From Verticillium longisporum (Eukaryota > Ascomycota > Sordariomycetes > Glomerellales > Plectosphaerellaceae), in contig JAETXT010000004.1 in the NCBI GenBank assembly GCA_019188255.1, forward strand, positions 1,736,001 through 1,800,000: DNA of 64,000 nucleotides, given 5' to 3'. The notes beneath the pieces were generated by a model. It did not search any database, was not told where the DNA came from, and saw only the letters and a list, made by a program, of their open reading frames with translations. This document shows, piece after piece, positions 1 to 12,600 of the stretch. The position numbers were made by a program, and so were the translations under genes. How positions within the stretch are numbered: position 1 is the first letter of the stretch; each line of letters opens with the position of its first letter.

Positions 1-563
1 GGTTCGCCAGAATGAGTGTTGACTCCTGATTCGGCCACAGCCGAGGCAGAAACCGGACGGTAGCCGTAGTAAGGCGGGGTTTTTAGGCCAATTTGATCCC
101 GAGCGAGCTTGACAAGACCTGGTGAGGTGCACCGGCCTACGTGGCCGAGTTGTTGGAACCAGAACCCGCCCTTCTCGTGAACAACCTTAACGATGTTTGC
201 GACGGCAGTTCTTTGCTCCTCTGTCTCCAGAATTGCTGACCAGGGCCAAGCTTTGTGCTCCAGTGAGACTCCAGTGGATTGAGAGATCATAAGTGCGCCG
301 GGCGTGGTGCGCTGCGCGAAGTACTTGATCGCTAAGGGGCTTTCGGCTGAGTTAACGGATCGAGAGCGGCCCAGCGCAGCGTGTACTATTCGGTGTTGGA
401 GCGTTAGATCACCGACCTTGAGAGGTTTAAACAACTTGGCGTTTTCAAGGTCAAACTCGGTCGGCAACTCCTCTGCATCGTCGTCAACGTCTGTGAAGCC
501 AGACGTTGGACCACGCGCATTAGCCTTGGCCACGAGATCGACGATATCCTTCGAAGCTGTCAT
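1..563 (-). CDS. Old Yellow Enzyme-like NADH:flavin oxidoreductase, N-terminal part (cut by window edge)
   Basis: The minus-strand frame is open from the ATG at 563-561 to the window edge, giving 187 residues of the N-terminal half of an FMN-dependent ene-reductase-like TIM barrel. A 40-residue acidic leader precedes the first strand (KLFKPLKVGDLTLQHRIVHA, residues 43-62), the classic OYE start. The next strands carry GALMISQST and GFWFQQLGHVGR. Two normally important positions differ: the family motif APLTRxRA reads AALGRSRS, so Gly65 sits where the flavin-tuning threonine (OYE1 Thr37) is expected, and QLW reads QLG, so Gly140 replaces the active-site tryptophan (OYE1 Trp116). Family assignment is firm; substrate and activity are unknown. 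It is divergent from the MFS permease, which suggests shared regulation (inference). The catalytic C-terminal half lies outside the window. Confidence 0.85.
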   Translation of the reverse strand, partial: MTASKDIVDLVAKANARGPTSGFTDVDDDAEELPTEFDLENAKLFKPLKVGDLTLQHRIVHAALGRSRSVNSAESPLAIKYFAQRTTPGALMISQSTGVSLEHKAWPWSAILETEEQRTAVANIVKVVHEKGGFWFQQLGHVGRCTSPGLVKLARDQIGLKTPPYYGYRPVSASAVAESGVNTHSGE

Positions 564-1390
564 TTTGACTTTTCGGCAATATAATTCGTGAGCAAAGGTT
601 CAGGAGAAGACAGATCTGCTCATACTTTACACCACGTGCCTTATGAGGGACAAGGGTTCCGCCAAGTACGTATTTATATCAGGGCTTCCCAACTCGTGGA
701 CCTGAAACCTGGATTGGACCGCCGTCTATCTCGGGGTTTGACCGCGCAACTCCGATCACGGCTGCCAAGTACCTCATTGCATTGCATCATGTCGTCTTGC
801 AATTGCGGCATGGGCTGATATTTCGTTCCCGTAGGGTAAATATCTCAGCTTCACGTCTCGTTGCTTAGGGATCCAGGCCTTGGCTCAACCTCGCTATAGC
901 ACAGCATCGCCAATCGCGGTAGGCACCGAGTCGGACAAGATTACTGATTCGTACAATGCTCATAATGCGACTCAACGTCCACTGACCAAAGTCCTTCCGA
1001 AGTCGCGCTGATACAATGACGTGCTAATCAATGGTTCAGCCCACGTTGATAAGTGGATGAAGTCGGAAGGTTTTCCAACAGGGAGTCGGCTCAGTATCCA
1101 CAAGGCGCACCATCCACCCGGATCTGGGTCGGCCTACGCTGCGATGGCGACACTGACAACCATGAACATTGAAGCTATGGCGACATGCTGAAAGATATCG
1201 ACTCTGGATGAATGAAAAGCATTAAAACGGTTGGCCGAAGATGCCAATCATGCGATGATGTCCGGTGCAGATTCTGTCTCATAGCCAACCACTTCCATAT
1301 TTTGGCCTTTCATTACCACTGCTGGTGCCGTACTTCTGACGCCCTCCAATTTGTTCAAGTCAAAACAGTCCAGACAGTATCGAGCAGACC
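564..1390. promoter_or_regulatory. Divergent intergenic region between OYE-like gene and MFS permease
   Basis: About 830 bp separate the two start codons, which face away from each other. I see no credible coding exon here. It presumably holds both promoters. I could not identify a specific regulator site with confidence. Confidence 0.5.
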
Positions 1391-3275
1391 ATGGCATCCG
1401 AGCCTAGTGGAGAGAAGTTGGCAGCTGATGTTGGAGTCAGCTCGCTGAACGCCATCCAGAGACCTGCCGACCCTCCTGAGCAGGATGCTGAGAGTATTTG
1501 ATATGTTCCCTGGTGCATAATCCGACGTGGCTGACATGAGATGCAGACCTCAAAGGTGTATCGGCATCTGACGATGTCGGCCGAGAGTACTTTCTGCTGA
1601 ACAAAGCCGAGGAGATTTCAGACGAAGAGAAGAGACATGTCCGCAACAGAATTGACCTCTTTCTCCTACCGTGCGTACATGTTCCATTTTGAGAACCGCG
1701 AAGCCGCTCAGAACGTTATCAGCTCACACCTTCTTTAGGCTCATGATGGTCACAGCATTTGTGCAATACTTGGACAAGTCTACCATCAACTATGCGGCCA
1801 ACTACGGTTTGCGAGAAGATCTGGGGATGAAGGGCACGCAGTACTCCTGGGCCAGCTCAATCTTCTATTTCGGGTTCTTGACATGGCAATACCCCTCCCT
1901 CCTTCTCCTGCAGAGACTGCCCCTTGGCAAGTACTTTGCGTCGCAGGTCATGGGATGGGGTGTGTTCACCTTCTTGATGGCCGCCGCATCGAATTTTGGA
2001 GGTTTTGCCACTCTACGATTTCTCCTGGGGGCCGCAGAGTCGATCCAGCTGGCAGAATTCTTCATCATTACCAACATGTGGTACACTCGCGAGGAGCAGA
2101 CGATCCGTCTCATGGCATGGTATGGAATGAGCCCCCTGGCCATCATTGCCGGTTCCCTCTTTGCCTACGGTGTGGGCCACATCGACTCTGATATTGGCCT
2201 TTGGAGGTTTCCCTTCATCATCTGCGGTGGTCTCTCCGTCGTTTGGGCAGTGATTCTCTGGTTTGCACTCCCATCCAACCCCGCCGAAGCTTGGTTTCTA
2301 TCGGAACGGCAGCGTGTTGTGGCTCTCAGAAGAATGCAAGAAGTAGGCACCGGCGTAGAGTCGAAAAAGTTCAAGAAAGAACAAGCCATCGAGGCTGTGC
2401 TCGACCCCAAAGTCTGGTTGGCTGCATTTGGCGTGGGAGCTGGCAACATTCTGAATGGCATTGGTCTGGTGAGTGTCCCCTATCCATTTCTGTGTTCCTA
2501 TAACGGCAGCAATGAGGCCATTTGATTGACTGTGTTTCGACATGCAGTTTCAAAGCCTTGTGATCCGGGGATTCGGCTTCACAGCCCTGCAAACTACCCT
2601 TCTGCAGATTCCTGTTGGTGTCATTGAGTTGATTGCCCTCCTCGTCTTCTGTACACTTGCCACCATCATTCCCAACTCCAGGATGGCACTCTCTGTTCTG
2701 TGCAATGGCTTCTCAATTGTCGGATCTTGCATTCTGTACGCCTTTGACCTGAAAGAGCGTTGGACTTTGATGATAGGGTAAGTCTCCTTGATGGTTTGAC
2801 GGCTCGCGACAGCTTCGTTCTGACGCGGCGCAGTTTCTGGGTCATGTTGGGTTTCATCCCCTGCGGCTTTTTGCTGGGCATGGGAACGATCTCTGGCAAT
2901 ATTGCTGGGCATACTAAGAAGGTCACGGCGCAGGGCATCATGTTCGTCACCTACTCTGTGGGATGTAAGTATTGCCTAGACCTGTCCACGTCACGTCTCC
3001 CTTAGTGGAGTTCACCTACTGACTGGCACTCTTTTGCAGGCATCGTCGGCCCCCAACTGTACACATCGCCTCCTTACCGACAGGGCCTCAGGGCCAACAT
3101 TGTCGCCCTGGTAGTCGCCATGAGCTGCAACTTTGCAAACCTGCTGTACATGGCCTGGGAGAACCGAAAGCGCAAGCAGTTCTTGGAGGCGAACAGGCAC
3201 CTGCTCAATGAGGACGACTACACGTTCCGCGATCTGACGGATAAGCAGAACCCTTTCGTCGTTAACGCGCTCTAG
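1391..3275 (+). CDS. MFS permease, DAL5/allantoate-permease (anion:cation symporter) type
   Basis: Six exons join in frame: 1391-1493, 1547-1670, 1739-2468, 2548-2777, 2834-2964, 3040-3275 (517 aa). All introns are GT-AG, with donors GTATTT, GTGCGT, GTGAGT, GTAAGT and GTAAGT. A hydrophilic N-terminus leads to IDLFLLP and the first membrane helix, LMMVTAFVQYLDKSTINYA, a hallmark of the DAL5 family that imports allantoate, ureidosuccinate, nicotinate, pantothenate and related organic anions. Further helices include SSIFYFGFLTWQYPSLLL, FPFIICGGLSVVWAVILWF and VWLAAFGVGAGNILNGIGL. The predicted protein has the usual length and about twelve helices. It should sit in the plasma membrane. The substrate cannot be read from sequence; the divergent oxidoreductase hints at import of a compound that is then reduced (inference). 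Confidence 0.9.
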
Positions 3276-4340
3276 GGCTGTGAATGGGCCTCGTCGTCTG
3301 GATAGTTGGCATTCCTGACCCAGTGCTTGTCTGCAAGCAATGAGGGGTGCGCAGCTTCCGAGGAGATCTTGAGGATGGGCTATGCTATGGCAAGGGATTC
3401 ATATTCATGAAGAGTGTAGCCAGACTAAAGAATCACATGTCCATACTCATCATTTGTGGGAATACGTCGTCATGAACAAGAGCTACTGAATACCAAAGCT
3501 CCCGCTGTGATTGAGTTTCCTAGGCCTCGACAATGCGGAGTGTGTCTTTTGCCTTGCATGTTAGTCCCAATGTTGTTCTAGGTCGAATCCAAAATGGCAA
3601 GGAGTTCTGAGCAATCCTTGTATGAATCGAACGCAGCACTAGATGACAGTGTCATGCCGGCTAGGGAGGAGATGGCTTTCTGCTGTGTCCCGCCGCAGCC
3701 TTGATGAATGCCGAACTTCGGCGTAAACTCTCGTACCTGCTAGGATCCGACGAGCCAAGCTCTCAGAAAACCAGTCAGTGATAAGCGTCACGAACGACTC
3801 GGAGAAACTCTTCGCGGTCTCCGCATGACAAGCATGCCACTCGTAATGTGATGTATCATCACCCGACAGCCACGCGATAGTAACGTGGAGAACCATATGC
3901 GATGCTACCTACACACGTGCGAGATAACGTAGGGCGGACGGAAGCTTTCTATGGATGCCCCAGAGTCCACCATCAGCCACTACGACTTGATGTGCAGTGG
4001 TGTTGGATGAAGCCATGTGCAGGGCAGATGGTGCAATTGTGCTGACCAATGCTTGAGACGATCAAATCCCGAGAAGGCTGGTCGGACCAGCAGAGAATAG
4101 TTCGGGATAACCCAAGTCATTGAGCAAAGAGAAGCAGGTTTCGACTGGGGATTCGTAGGGCCTCGCTTTCCAGATCTGTCCCCGCATTCCCCACAGCATG
4201 ATCTGAGGTTTGGATGCGGAACCCATGGTGTCATTTTACCTTGCGGGTTCCATTTACTTACGCCGCTTTGCGGCAAACGTCAGATTGCACCACGTTCCGG
4301 AAGTCCATTCCGACACCTCGTCACCTTAAGCACCGAGAAG
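3276..4340. other. Intergenic region
   Basis: The stretch holds the 3' flank of the permease and the promoter of the ACT-domain gene. Short open frames (for example 3639-3896 minus) show no recognisable domain or splice structure, and I do not call them genes. Confidence 0.5.
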
Positions 4341-4777
4341 ATGGCTGTCGCCGTCGGCGAAAAGTCGCTACAAAAGCTCCTTGCTACCCTCACGACGGTC
4401 CTCCACCCATCGACCTATGTCTTCGTTACGCTCCCACAGTCGGCGACGCCCCCCCTCTCTCCGAGGTCCAGATGATCTTCCGCGAGGCAGAAGGCAGCAC
4501 GGTCATCATGAAACTGGAGGACGCCAAAGCGCGCGCTTTCGACTATGCTTTTCCGTCGAGAATGATCACGCTCAACGTGCATTCGAGCTTGGAAGCCGTC
4601 GGATTCCTGGCCGTCATCACAGCCCGACTGGCCGCCACAGGCATGGGAGTCAATCCCGTCAGCGGATACTTTCACGACCATTTGTTTGTGCCTGAAGGGC
4701 GAGAAGCAGATGCCCTTGCGGTCCTTCAGGCTATCGCCGTCGAGAATCGTACTCAGGACACAGGCGAGGCCTCGTGA
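4341..4777 (+). CDS. ACT-domain protein (DUF2241-type), single-base frameshift
   Basis: From the ATG at 4341 (context GAAGATGG) the frame reads GEKSLQKLLATLTTVLHPST and YVFVTLPQ, the N-terminal half of the fungal and bacterial ACT_3/DUF2241 family. At the C7 run 4449-4455 the frame must move by one base; downstream it reads PPLSEVQMIFREAEGSTVIM, then MITLNVHSSLEAVGFLAVIT and GMGVNPVSGYFHDHLFVPEG, ending at TGA 4775-4777. One extra C in the run joins both halves without a gap (about 145 aa, normal for the family). ACT folds usually bind amino acids and regulate metabolism; the ligand here is unknown. Both halves look conserved, so a sequencing or assembly indel is likelier than a real broken gene. 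The alternative long frame starting further upstream lacks family similarity. Confidence 0.8.
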
Positions 4778-5691
4778 GCCTGCGTTTGCCCCTGGGCATA
4801 CGGCGCTGATGAGACGCCTATGAGCCACAGTCCACAGTCTGCGAGTCTTATCCCTTGAGTGCCCGAATTCGGCCTCAGTACTTTGAATGATTGATAGCCG
4901 AGTGGCAGAAAATATATATTGATAATTAAAGAAGAGCGAGCTGAATCTAGATGCCTATACGTTACCTATCTTTCACAGACGTACCTACCCTCAATGATGT
5001 ACTGAGCTAGTGCCTGTTCAGATGTACACCAAAGCTCTTCAGGCCGGTGGCGATCATTGCATCCCCCGTGCATCTATACGCAACCTCGATCCTCGATCAT
5101 TCATGTTGAGACCGTTCATGGTCCATGATTGATGAGCTCGGTACGATGAACATTAATATGAAGGCTGTGGGCGGTCCTCTCGCTACATAGATCCGGCTTC
5201 ATATGTTATTCTGCCTTGATCCTGGCAGTTGTATGCGGTGCCGGCGGGCGGAAGAGTCCTCACTCTGCCGACGACGACGCTTTGACAAGATCTGACGCGA
5301 GGGCCGGCGTTCAGTTGATGGCGTTGCTCTACAGCGCACGCAAGCTTCATCGCGTAATGTGCCTGTGGCACGAGGCGAAGGGCAACGAGCGCAATGAACC
5401 GAAGAAGAGGCTCATGCGGCACTTGAGAACTTGCAGAACTCTCGACGCCACAGGACACTCGAGCCAGTACAGGTTTCACCACGATGATCACTTCCTCATA
5501 AGAGTTCATTCATTGCTTATCTCATTTTGCCTGTTATTACCTCTCTGAACACGAACCATCGTGAGGCGGCTGGGACCAAGCGTCCGCTATAGTACACCCG
5601 ATACAGGAAAAGCATTAAACGTAAGACCGACGCCGTCGGTCGCCAGGCGTGGGAGCAAACTTGCTCCGCCCGCCGCTGATTCCCAGCCCCC
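4778..5691. other. Convergent 3' intergenic region
   Basis: It lies between the 3' ends of the ACT-domain gene and Prp39. Open frames on both strands overlap each other and show no family features; nothing else is supported. Confidence 0.5.
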
Positions 5692-8081
5692 TCAGTTGAA
5701 AGACACATTGCCCTGCCTCTCGACGTCCAGCTCCCCGTGTAGTTGGTAGTAGTTGAAGAATCGAGCCTCCGCCTTCGCGTTCGTGGCTGCGTCCAGATCC
5801 GCACTTCCCGCGCCATTCTCCTTGGCGTTCGGTGGGCAGAGCTTGGAGATGGATGAGGGACTATCACGACTGTCAGCATATGGCCTCCGGGGTTGTGTGG
5901 ACAAGTATAAACTTACCCAAAGACCTCGCGGTCGACAAGGAGGAACTGCTTCATGGCGTCCTTACCGCCCCGTTGCAGCAGATACTCCAGGTAGATCTGG
6001 GACAGCTGCTTCTTCGACGCCTTGGAAAGCCTGCTCTTGCTGCGCAGCGAGTCGAATATCTGCTTCACCCTCTCGCCGTGCAGAGCCTCCGTGTCCGCGC
6101 TGGTCGGCTGCTGCAGCTCAAACTCGAGCCACTTGTCCCAGAAGATGCGGCTGTCGGCGTACCAGTCCACGTTCTTCAGGAAGACGTTGCGAGCCTCCTC
6201 GTCGGTTCCCTTGACCTTCCACAGCAAGAACGCCCATTCTGTGACCATGGCTGCCTTTGTGAAGATGTCGACGTGCGGTGAGTCGATCTGGTTCTTGAAC
6301 ACCTCGATCGCTGCGTCGAGACCACTGTGCCGGCGCTGCAGGTGCGCCCAGGAGGTGATGGCCTCGATACAACCCGGCAGCTTGATGAGGATCGAGGCAT
6401 GAATGTCGCGAGCCACGTCAATGCGTCCGCAGCTCTCCTCAAAGTAGGCAAACTGCAGCCTGATGCCGGGCCGGCTGATGGGGACGTGCATCGTAGTGGC
6501 GCGTTGGTAGATGATGCGGACTTCTTCCTCCTTGTCGGGCTTCGCAGACATCCACCTGGCGTAGCGGAACCAGAATTCGTCATACAGAGCGCACGTCACC
6601 AGGCATCGCTCGTACAGGAAGATTGTGCGAGTATGGTCGCCCTCTGCTTCTTCGAAATCAAGGTACTTGTTCCAGTTGGCAAGCTGCTGATAGTCGAGCT
6701 CGTCAATGTGGAAGTAAGGGCGCTTGATTTCCGACTCGTAGGTCCAGCGACGGCTGACCTCGTTCTGCGTCTGTGTGAACAGTTCATAGTACCTGGCATC
6801 GATCTTGCCGCGGATGTCACGTTCAGTCTCGAGCTCGGGCCTTTGCGTGCCGGCGTACGGTGCCTCAACTTCAGCGCGATACGCAGCGAGTACGTCATCG
6901 TCGACCAGTTCAGAGACGGGACGGTTGTGTGAGAGCTGACGGAACTTCTCGTAGTATCTTGAGTACTGGTGAAGCGGCAGGGTGACGATACGGCGCAGAA
7001 TGGCGAGGACGCGGTCCTCTGCCTCCTGGCGCTCCTCATACTCGATGTACTTGTCCCAGAAGGGATGGGCCAGGAAGTCCAGGCCCACGTGGGTAGCACC
7101 GCGCTCAAAGAGCCTGAGAGTGTTGGTCAGCGATCGATCAGGGCGCTGGGGAGGGAACTGCAGGGCAACGGGGAAGGGAAGGAAGCATGTACAGGAGCGG
7201 GTTATCGGTGACAAAAATGCAATGATTCCAACTCGAGCGGCCATGGTGCGCCAGGGCGCACAGACAGTAACGCGACGTGAAGTGAATGAGTGGTCATATC
7301 AGTTCAGCCACAGATTCATGTGGAAATCAACAGAGCCTGGTACATGGTGTAAGATGGCATCCCAGCATGGGGGCGTCTGTTGGCATTTCTCACCGGCTGG
7401 CAATGATGGGGCCAATCATGACACTCCAGGCTTGCAAGTTCATGAGGAGGGGTTCGAGCGGCCGTGCGGCGTGCTGTCGTGTTGACGGTATTAAGGGATG
7501 AGGGGGGTAAAGGGGAAGGAAAACCACCACATGTGCACACAGTACTTACTCCCTGACGAGTTGCGGGACATGGGTCGTCTCCATTTTGAAGGAGCAGTAG
7601 TCCGTCCACAAGTCGACAGAATTGGTGATGCTGGCGCATCCGCGCTCGTATACCTGCAACGTCCCGTCAGCCGCGGCATTCCGCATGGATGGTGGGGGAT
7701 GGACAGAGGCGTGTCAACTCACAAGCTCTGCGGATTCAGGGCCGGCAATGTTGAATTCGAGGTCGGCATATTTCTTCCAGTAGCCGAAGAGGAGCGGGAA
7801 CTTTAGCAGGAAGCCATCAAAGGCGTTGCGAAGAGCAGCCAGGGCTTGTGGGCTCGAGTTGCGGTTGAGGCCTCCTTCCAGCCCTTCGCACGCGCGAATG
7901 AGTTTTTCCCAAGTCTCGAAGTTGTCCGGATCGGCTTCCTGTACACGCAAGGTCAGGTCAGAGAACAGGCTTTGGAGGGTGAGGATGAAGTGTGTGTGTG
8001 GTGGCGACTTACGACCTCAGCCTCCAGCTTCTTGATTTCGGCATGCTCCTCAGAGCTACCATAGTGGTCGTAATCGGCCAT
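5692..8081 (-). CDS. PRP39: U1 snRNP splicing factor Prp39 (HAT-repeat protein)
   Basis: Five exons on the minus strand: 8081-8013, 7938-7723, 7653-7550, 7113-5917, 5869-5692, all with GTRAGT donors and in-frame joins (587 aa). Prp39 is a U1 snRNP subunit that helps recognise 5' splice sites in the nucleus. The protein is built of half-a-TPR (HAT) repeats: ETWEKLIRACEGLEG near the start, FDGFLLKFPLLFGYWKKYAD, then ELFERG, DFLAHPFWDKYIEYEERQ, YEKFRQLSHN, WNKYLDFEEAEGD, YERCLVTCALYDEFWFRYAR and so on, ending near FLLVDREVFG. The last exon (residues about 529-587) is polar and ends FNYYQLHGELDVERQGNVSFN-like. Intron 3 (7549-7114, 436 nt) is unusually long for the window. Length and repeat order match the fungal family. 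Confidence 0.92.
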
Positions 8082-9611
8082 GATAAGGGCGCTCCCAGGC
8101 GATCACAGGCTGTCGCACTATCGATCAATGTCGCGGTCGTGTTTCTGGATCGAGGTAGCTATTCCGCAGAGTAGAGCAAGCTGGGTCGGCGATGGAGCGA
8201 TGGATTGAAAAGGCTGAAGGTTGAATGCCGTCAGGGAAGGCGCGCGCAGAAGGCTGGGGATAATCCTTAGTTGGTTGCAGCGCGCGCGTCGGAAGTCGGA
8301 GCTTCTGCTGGCAGAACGGCCACTGAGATTGACAAGGGGGTCAAACTTTTGAGTGGGGCGGCCAGGCCAGGCCTCGTATTAACTCAGCGACCTACACCTT
8401 GGAAAGCAAGGCAAGCTTAGGTACCTTAAGGTAAGGTACCTAGGTACTTCAGTGAGACCATGACGCGACGGTCTTATTGGTTCCCATGGAATGGGGCCAG
8501 AACACTGTTATGTCAGCAGACTAGAGATAACCTCGACGTCGAAAAAAAATCTCGTGGTGTGTCTTCTTCCTCCATACCAGGCTTGTGATGATATCCATTA
8601 AATCAACATGATAGGAAGAGGATGAACGCTACCCAATGGGTAGCATGATCTCAATTCGAAATCTGAAGCCACATTTTCTTCTGCCCCCGCGTAGGCCTTC
8701 TTCCAAACCCCCAAACTATTAGATTGTTCTTTACACTCTCATTTTTCAACACAACGAACATCTCTTCCCAACTGTTGCAGGTGCTTGGTCAAAGCGGATG
8801 TGGAACGATGCAGTCGTGTCCGGCTTTTAGGATAGAGGAAAAATCCCCGCAAGCTCGTAGACGCGTGCACTTGCGTCGGACGGGTTCCGATGACGAGTGC
8901 CTCGCCGACGTTGCCTATCGTGCTCCTTATATCGCTACTTGACTTTGTGAGGCTTTCACCATTACCACGCTGAAGGTTCTCGTACCAGCCAATTGAAGGT
9001 TTCGAGGCTGCAGGCATGTCAGTTTTTGACAGCTGGCAAAGTGGCTGAGGTGCTACACATCTGCTGCGAAAACTGATTTGTCCAAGTGAAAGCACAGGCA
9101 ACACTGGTTTCAGTATCACACTCAGATCACCTATCAGTCCATCTTGAAAATGTATTCCCCAGGTGCGCATGTTGTGCCAGTTGTCTGAGGCACCCACTAC
9201 TAGCCTGACAGGCCATCGTGGTGCAGCCCAACCCCCCACTGATGGGCAGCCCAGCGAACCACGGGCCCCCAACGTCATACCTTGAGGGTACCTACAGCTG
9301 GAAGCTCCCTGGTAGTCAGCCTCCAGGCCTGCCTCCGTAGTCTTGTCCGAACCAGATTCATGCCAACGTCCTCTTTCCTCGTCAGCTTGGCGACAATAGA
9401 CTTATGCTTTTGAATGCACGACCCTGGAGCTCTTTACCCTCAACCGACCACTGCGACTTTCATCGAATCGTACCCACGAACCGAAGCCGCTGGTCGGAAA
9501 CCCGCCAACCCGCGCGACGACAACTGCCCCTCTTGATCAATTCCTGCTCCGACATGTCCGCCTCGTCACTCTAACCCTATCACCAATCTCGCGACAGCTG
9601 GTCTTTTCAGG
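8082..9611. promoter_or_regulatory. Divergent intergenic region between PRP39 and the phosphoinositide phosphatase
   Basis: About 1.5 kb with no supported exon. It contains a palindromic TACC/TAGG tract at 8416-8448. A 179-residue open frame at 8739-9278 minus has no domain, no splice support and a composition unlike its neighbours, so I leave it out. Confidence 0.5.
8416..8448. repeat. Palindromic TACCTAGGTA/TAAGGTACC tract
   Basis: The stretch reads as alternating TAGGTACC, TTAAGGTA and TACCTAGGTAC units with overlapping self-complementary 8-10-mers. The same units recur at about ten other places in this window, always between genes. Confidence 0.8.
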
Positions 9612-12600
9612 ATGGAACACGGAGGCGGAGGCTCGTGGGGAGTGGAAGTCCCTTCGCCGGAGAAGTCGAGTCAGCTCTACATACGCGACTACCCGCATCG
9701 ATCCGTCGCTATCGTATCCAACTCCCACGCCCTCATCTTCAGTCATACATCCAGCCAGGACCTTACCAGCCAAGGCAATGGCAGCAGCCACCATCTTCCT
9801 CAGGTGCAACCTCACCGAGCCCGAACTTCAGGCACAGAGACCCCCGTGTCCAAATGCATGGCCGAGTTCGCGCCGCTGTCGAAGAACACACTTTCCGACT
9901 ATCGCAGTTTGATACCGCGGCCGATATTTGGGACACTGGGCTTGATTTCGGTTGATGGAGATGTCTTCCTGTCTGTCGTCACGCACGCCACACGGGTTGC
10001 GACCATCCGGCCTGGCGAGACGGTCGAGAAAATCTCCAGCGTTGCCTTCTTCTGCCTCAACAGCGACCGCTGGGACGATGTCGTGTCCATTGACAATCTG
10101 GACTCCGACCTGTCCGATGCCTCATCCGTGTACGGACCAGCCGGCTACGGTCAGAACCTGAGTCGCCGAGAGATCACGGTCGAACACCCTTGCCATGACC
10201 TCAGGAAACTACTGAGCAATGGCTCTTTCTACTACAGCACCGACTTTGATGTCACCAACAGGCTGCAAGATCGGTCCGTGAACTCGGCCGCCTTCGACAT
10301 TGACAATTTTGACGACTCGTTCCTATGGAACTCCTTCATGATTAGCCCCCTAGTCCAATTCAGATCACGTCTCATTCCCCACGAGAGAGAGGCTCTCGAC
10401 GCATCGAGGATCCTCACGTCCGCCATCAGGGGCTTCTGCCGTACCATCGCCATCCCGCAGATCAGTGCTCCTCTGAAAACAACGAGTACAGGCCTCCCTT
10501 CGTATTTGACAGTCATATCGCGACTCTCGTGTCGAAGGGCTGGCACGAGGTTCAACTCCCGCGGCATCGACGATGACGGCAACGTAGCCAATTTTGTAGA
10601 AACGGAAACGACCTACTGGAGCCCTAGAGGGACTCTTTTCTCGTTCAGCCAGGTCCGAGGGTCCGTGCCGCTGTTTTGGGAGCAGGCGGCCGATCTTCTA
10701 CCAGGAAAGCAGAACATCAGCATTACCAGGTCGCCAGAGGGCACGCAACCTGCCTTTAACAAACATTTCCAGGATCTCGAGCATGCTTACGGTGCCGTTC
10801 ACGTAGTCAACCTGCTCAGCGAGGAGAAACCCGGGGAAGCCCAGCTCAGCAAGCTCTACCACAACGCTGTGCGCCATTCCCCGTTGAGCCAGGTCGGCCA
10901 GAACCAGTCTCAAGATCACGCCTTGTTGAGGGAGACGCACTACGACTTCCATGCGGAGACGAGAGGTGCTGCTGGCTACGAGTCGGCGAGGAACATCAGA
11001 AGACATATTGAGAACTCGACCGAGGGCTTTGCCTATTATCTCGCCGAGGAAACCGATGATGTGGCCGATGACAATCGCAGCTTGACAACGATCAACGGAG
11101 CCCCTCGCATGGTCGTGTTGCTCCAGCAAGAAGGCGTTTTCCGCACCAACTGTCTAGACTGCCTCGACAGAACCAACCTGATCCAGACGCTAATCTCCTC
11201 CATGGCCATGGAATCGTTCCTGGGCCAAAGGGGAGAGTACGCAACGTCCGATTTCTGGATGAGGCATTCAACCCTATGGGCAGACAATGGCGATGCCTTG
11301 TCAAAGATTTATGCGGGCACCGGTGCCCTCAAGTCGTCGTATACTCGCACTGGCAAAATGTCCCTGGCAGGCGCCGTCGCTGATATGCGCAAATCGATGC
11401 AGAGGCTTTACCACAATAACTTTACTGACGCCGCAAAGCAAACGACCATCGATCGTCTGCTCGGCCGGCTCGTGGGCCAGACGCCAATGCACATTTACGA
11501 TCCGATCAGTGACTTTGTCGCAGCCGAGATGAGCAAGAGGAGCGCAGAGTTCTCCTCGACACAGGATATCAACATGTGAGTTCGACGCGCCATGCCCAGT
11601 TTCTGACACTGACACACAAGGCAGGTGGGTTGGCACTTTCAATCTCAATGGGCGGACCCAAGGCATCGACCACGATCTGTCGTCTTGGCTATGCCCCAAA
11701 GAACTGGGCCCAATTCAGCCCGAGATTGTAGCCGTTGGCTTCCAAGAAATTGTCGATTTGAGCCCTCAGCAGATCATGAACAGCGATCCCACTCGGAAAC
11801 GACTGTGGGAGAAGGCGGTGAAACGGACACTCAACAGCCACTTTGAAAAGGCCGGTGGCGAGCGTTACGTCCTGCTCCGAAGCGGACAGCTCGTCGGTGC
11901 CGCGTTGTGCATTTTCGTCAAGGCATCCTCGCTTAGCAGCATTAAGAATGTCGAAGGTAGTGTGAAGAAGACGGGAATGTCTGGCATGGCCGGCAACAAG
12001 GGCGCGGTCGCCATTCGGTTCGATTACGCCAGCACCCCCATTTGCTTCGTCACGGCTCATCTAGCAGCCGGGTTTTCCAATTATGACGAACGCAACCGCG
12101 ATTACGAGACTATCCATGACGGTCTGAGGTTTCAGCGCAACCGCGGCATTGATGATCATGGTGAGCAACGCAGTATGCCACTGCACGCAGCGTGTTGTTG
12201 ACATCCACACAGACACGGTCATATGGCTTGGTGATTTCAATTACCGCATCGGTCTTGGTCCTGAAGCCGCCCGGTCTCTCGTCAAGAAGAAGGACCTGGC
12301 TACGCTGTACGAGAACGACCAGGTATGTCTGCACCGCCCAGAGTTCATTGTCACAGTTTACTCACGCTTTCCAGCTGAACCTACAAATGGTAGCTGGTCT
12401 ATCCTTTCCGTTCTATTCGGAGGCGCGCATCACGTTTCTGCCCACCTACAAGTTCGATCTCGGGACGGACGACTACGATACTTCGTAAGTGGCCACATGA
12501 GCCCGGGGTATGAAGCATTCGCTCACTGTGCGTAGGGAAAAGGCAAGAATTCCGGCCTGGACGGACCGTATTCTCCGAAAGGGGCAGAACCTGCGCCAGC

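Noticed and set aside
4214..4340. Upstream N-terminal extension of the ACT-domain frame
   Set aside because: The extension has no family similarity; the conserved N-terminus begins at 4341 in another frame.
8739..9278. 179-codon minus-strand open frame
   Set aside because: No domain, no splice support and no family resemblance; it lies in a promoter region.
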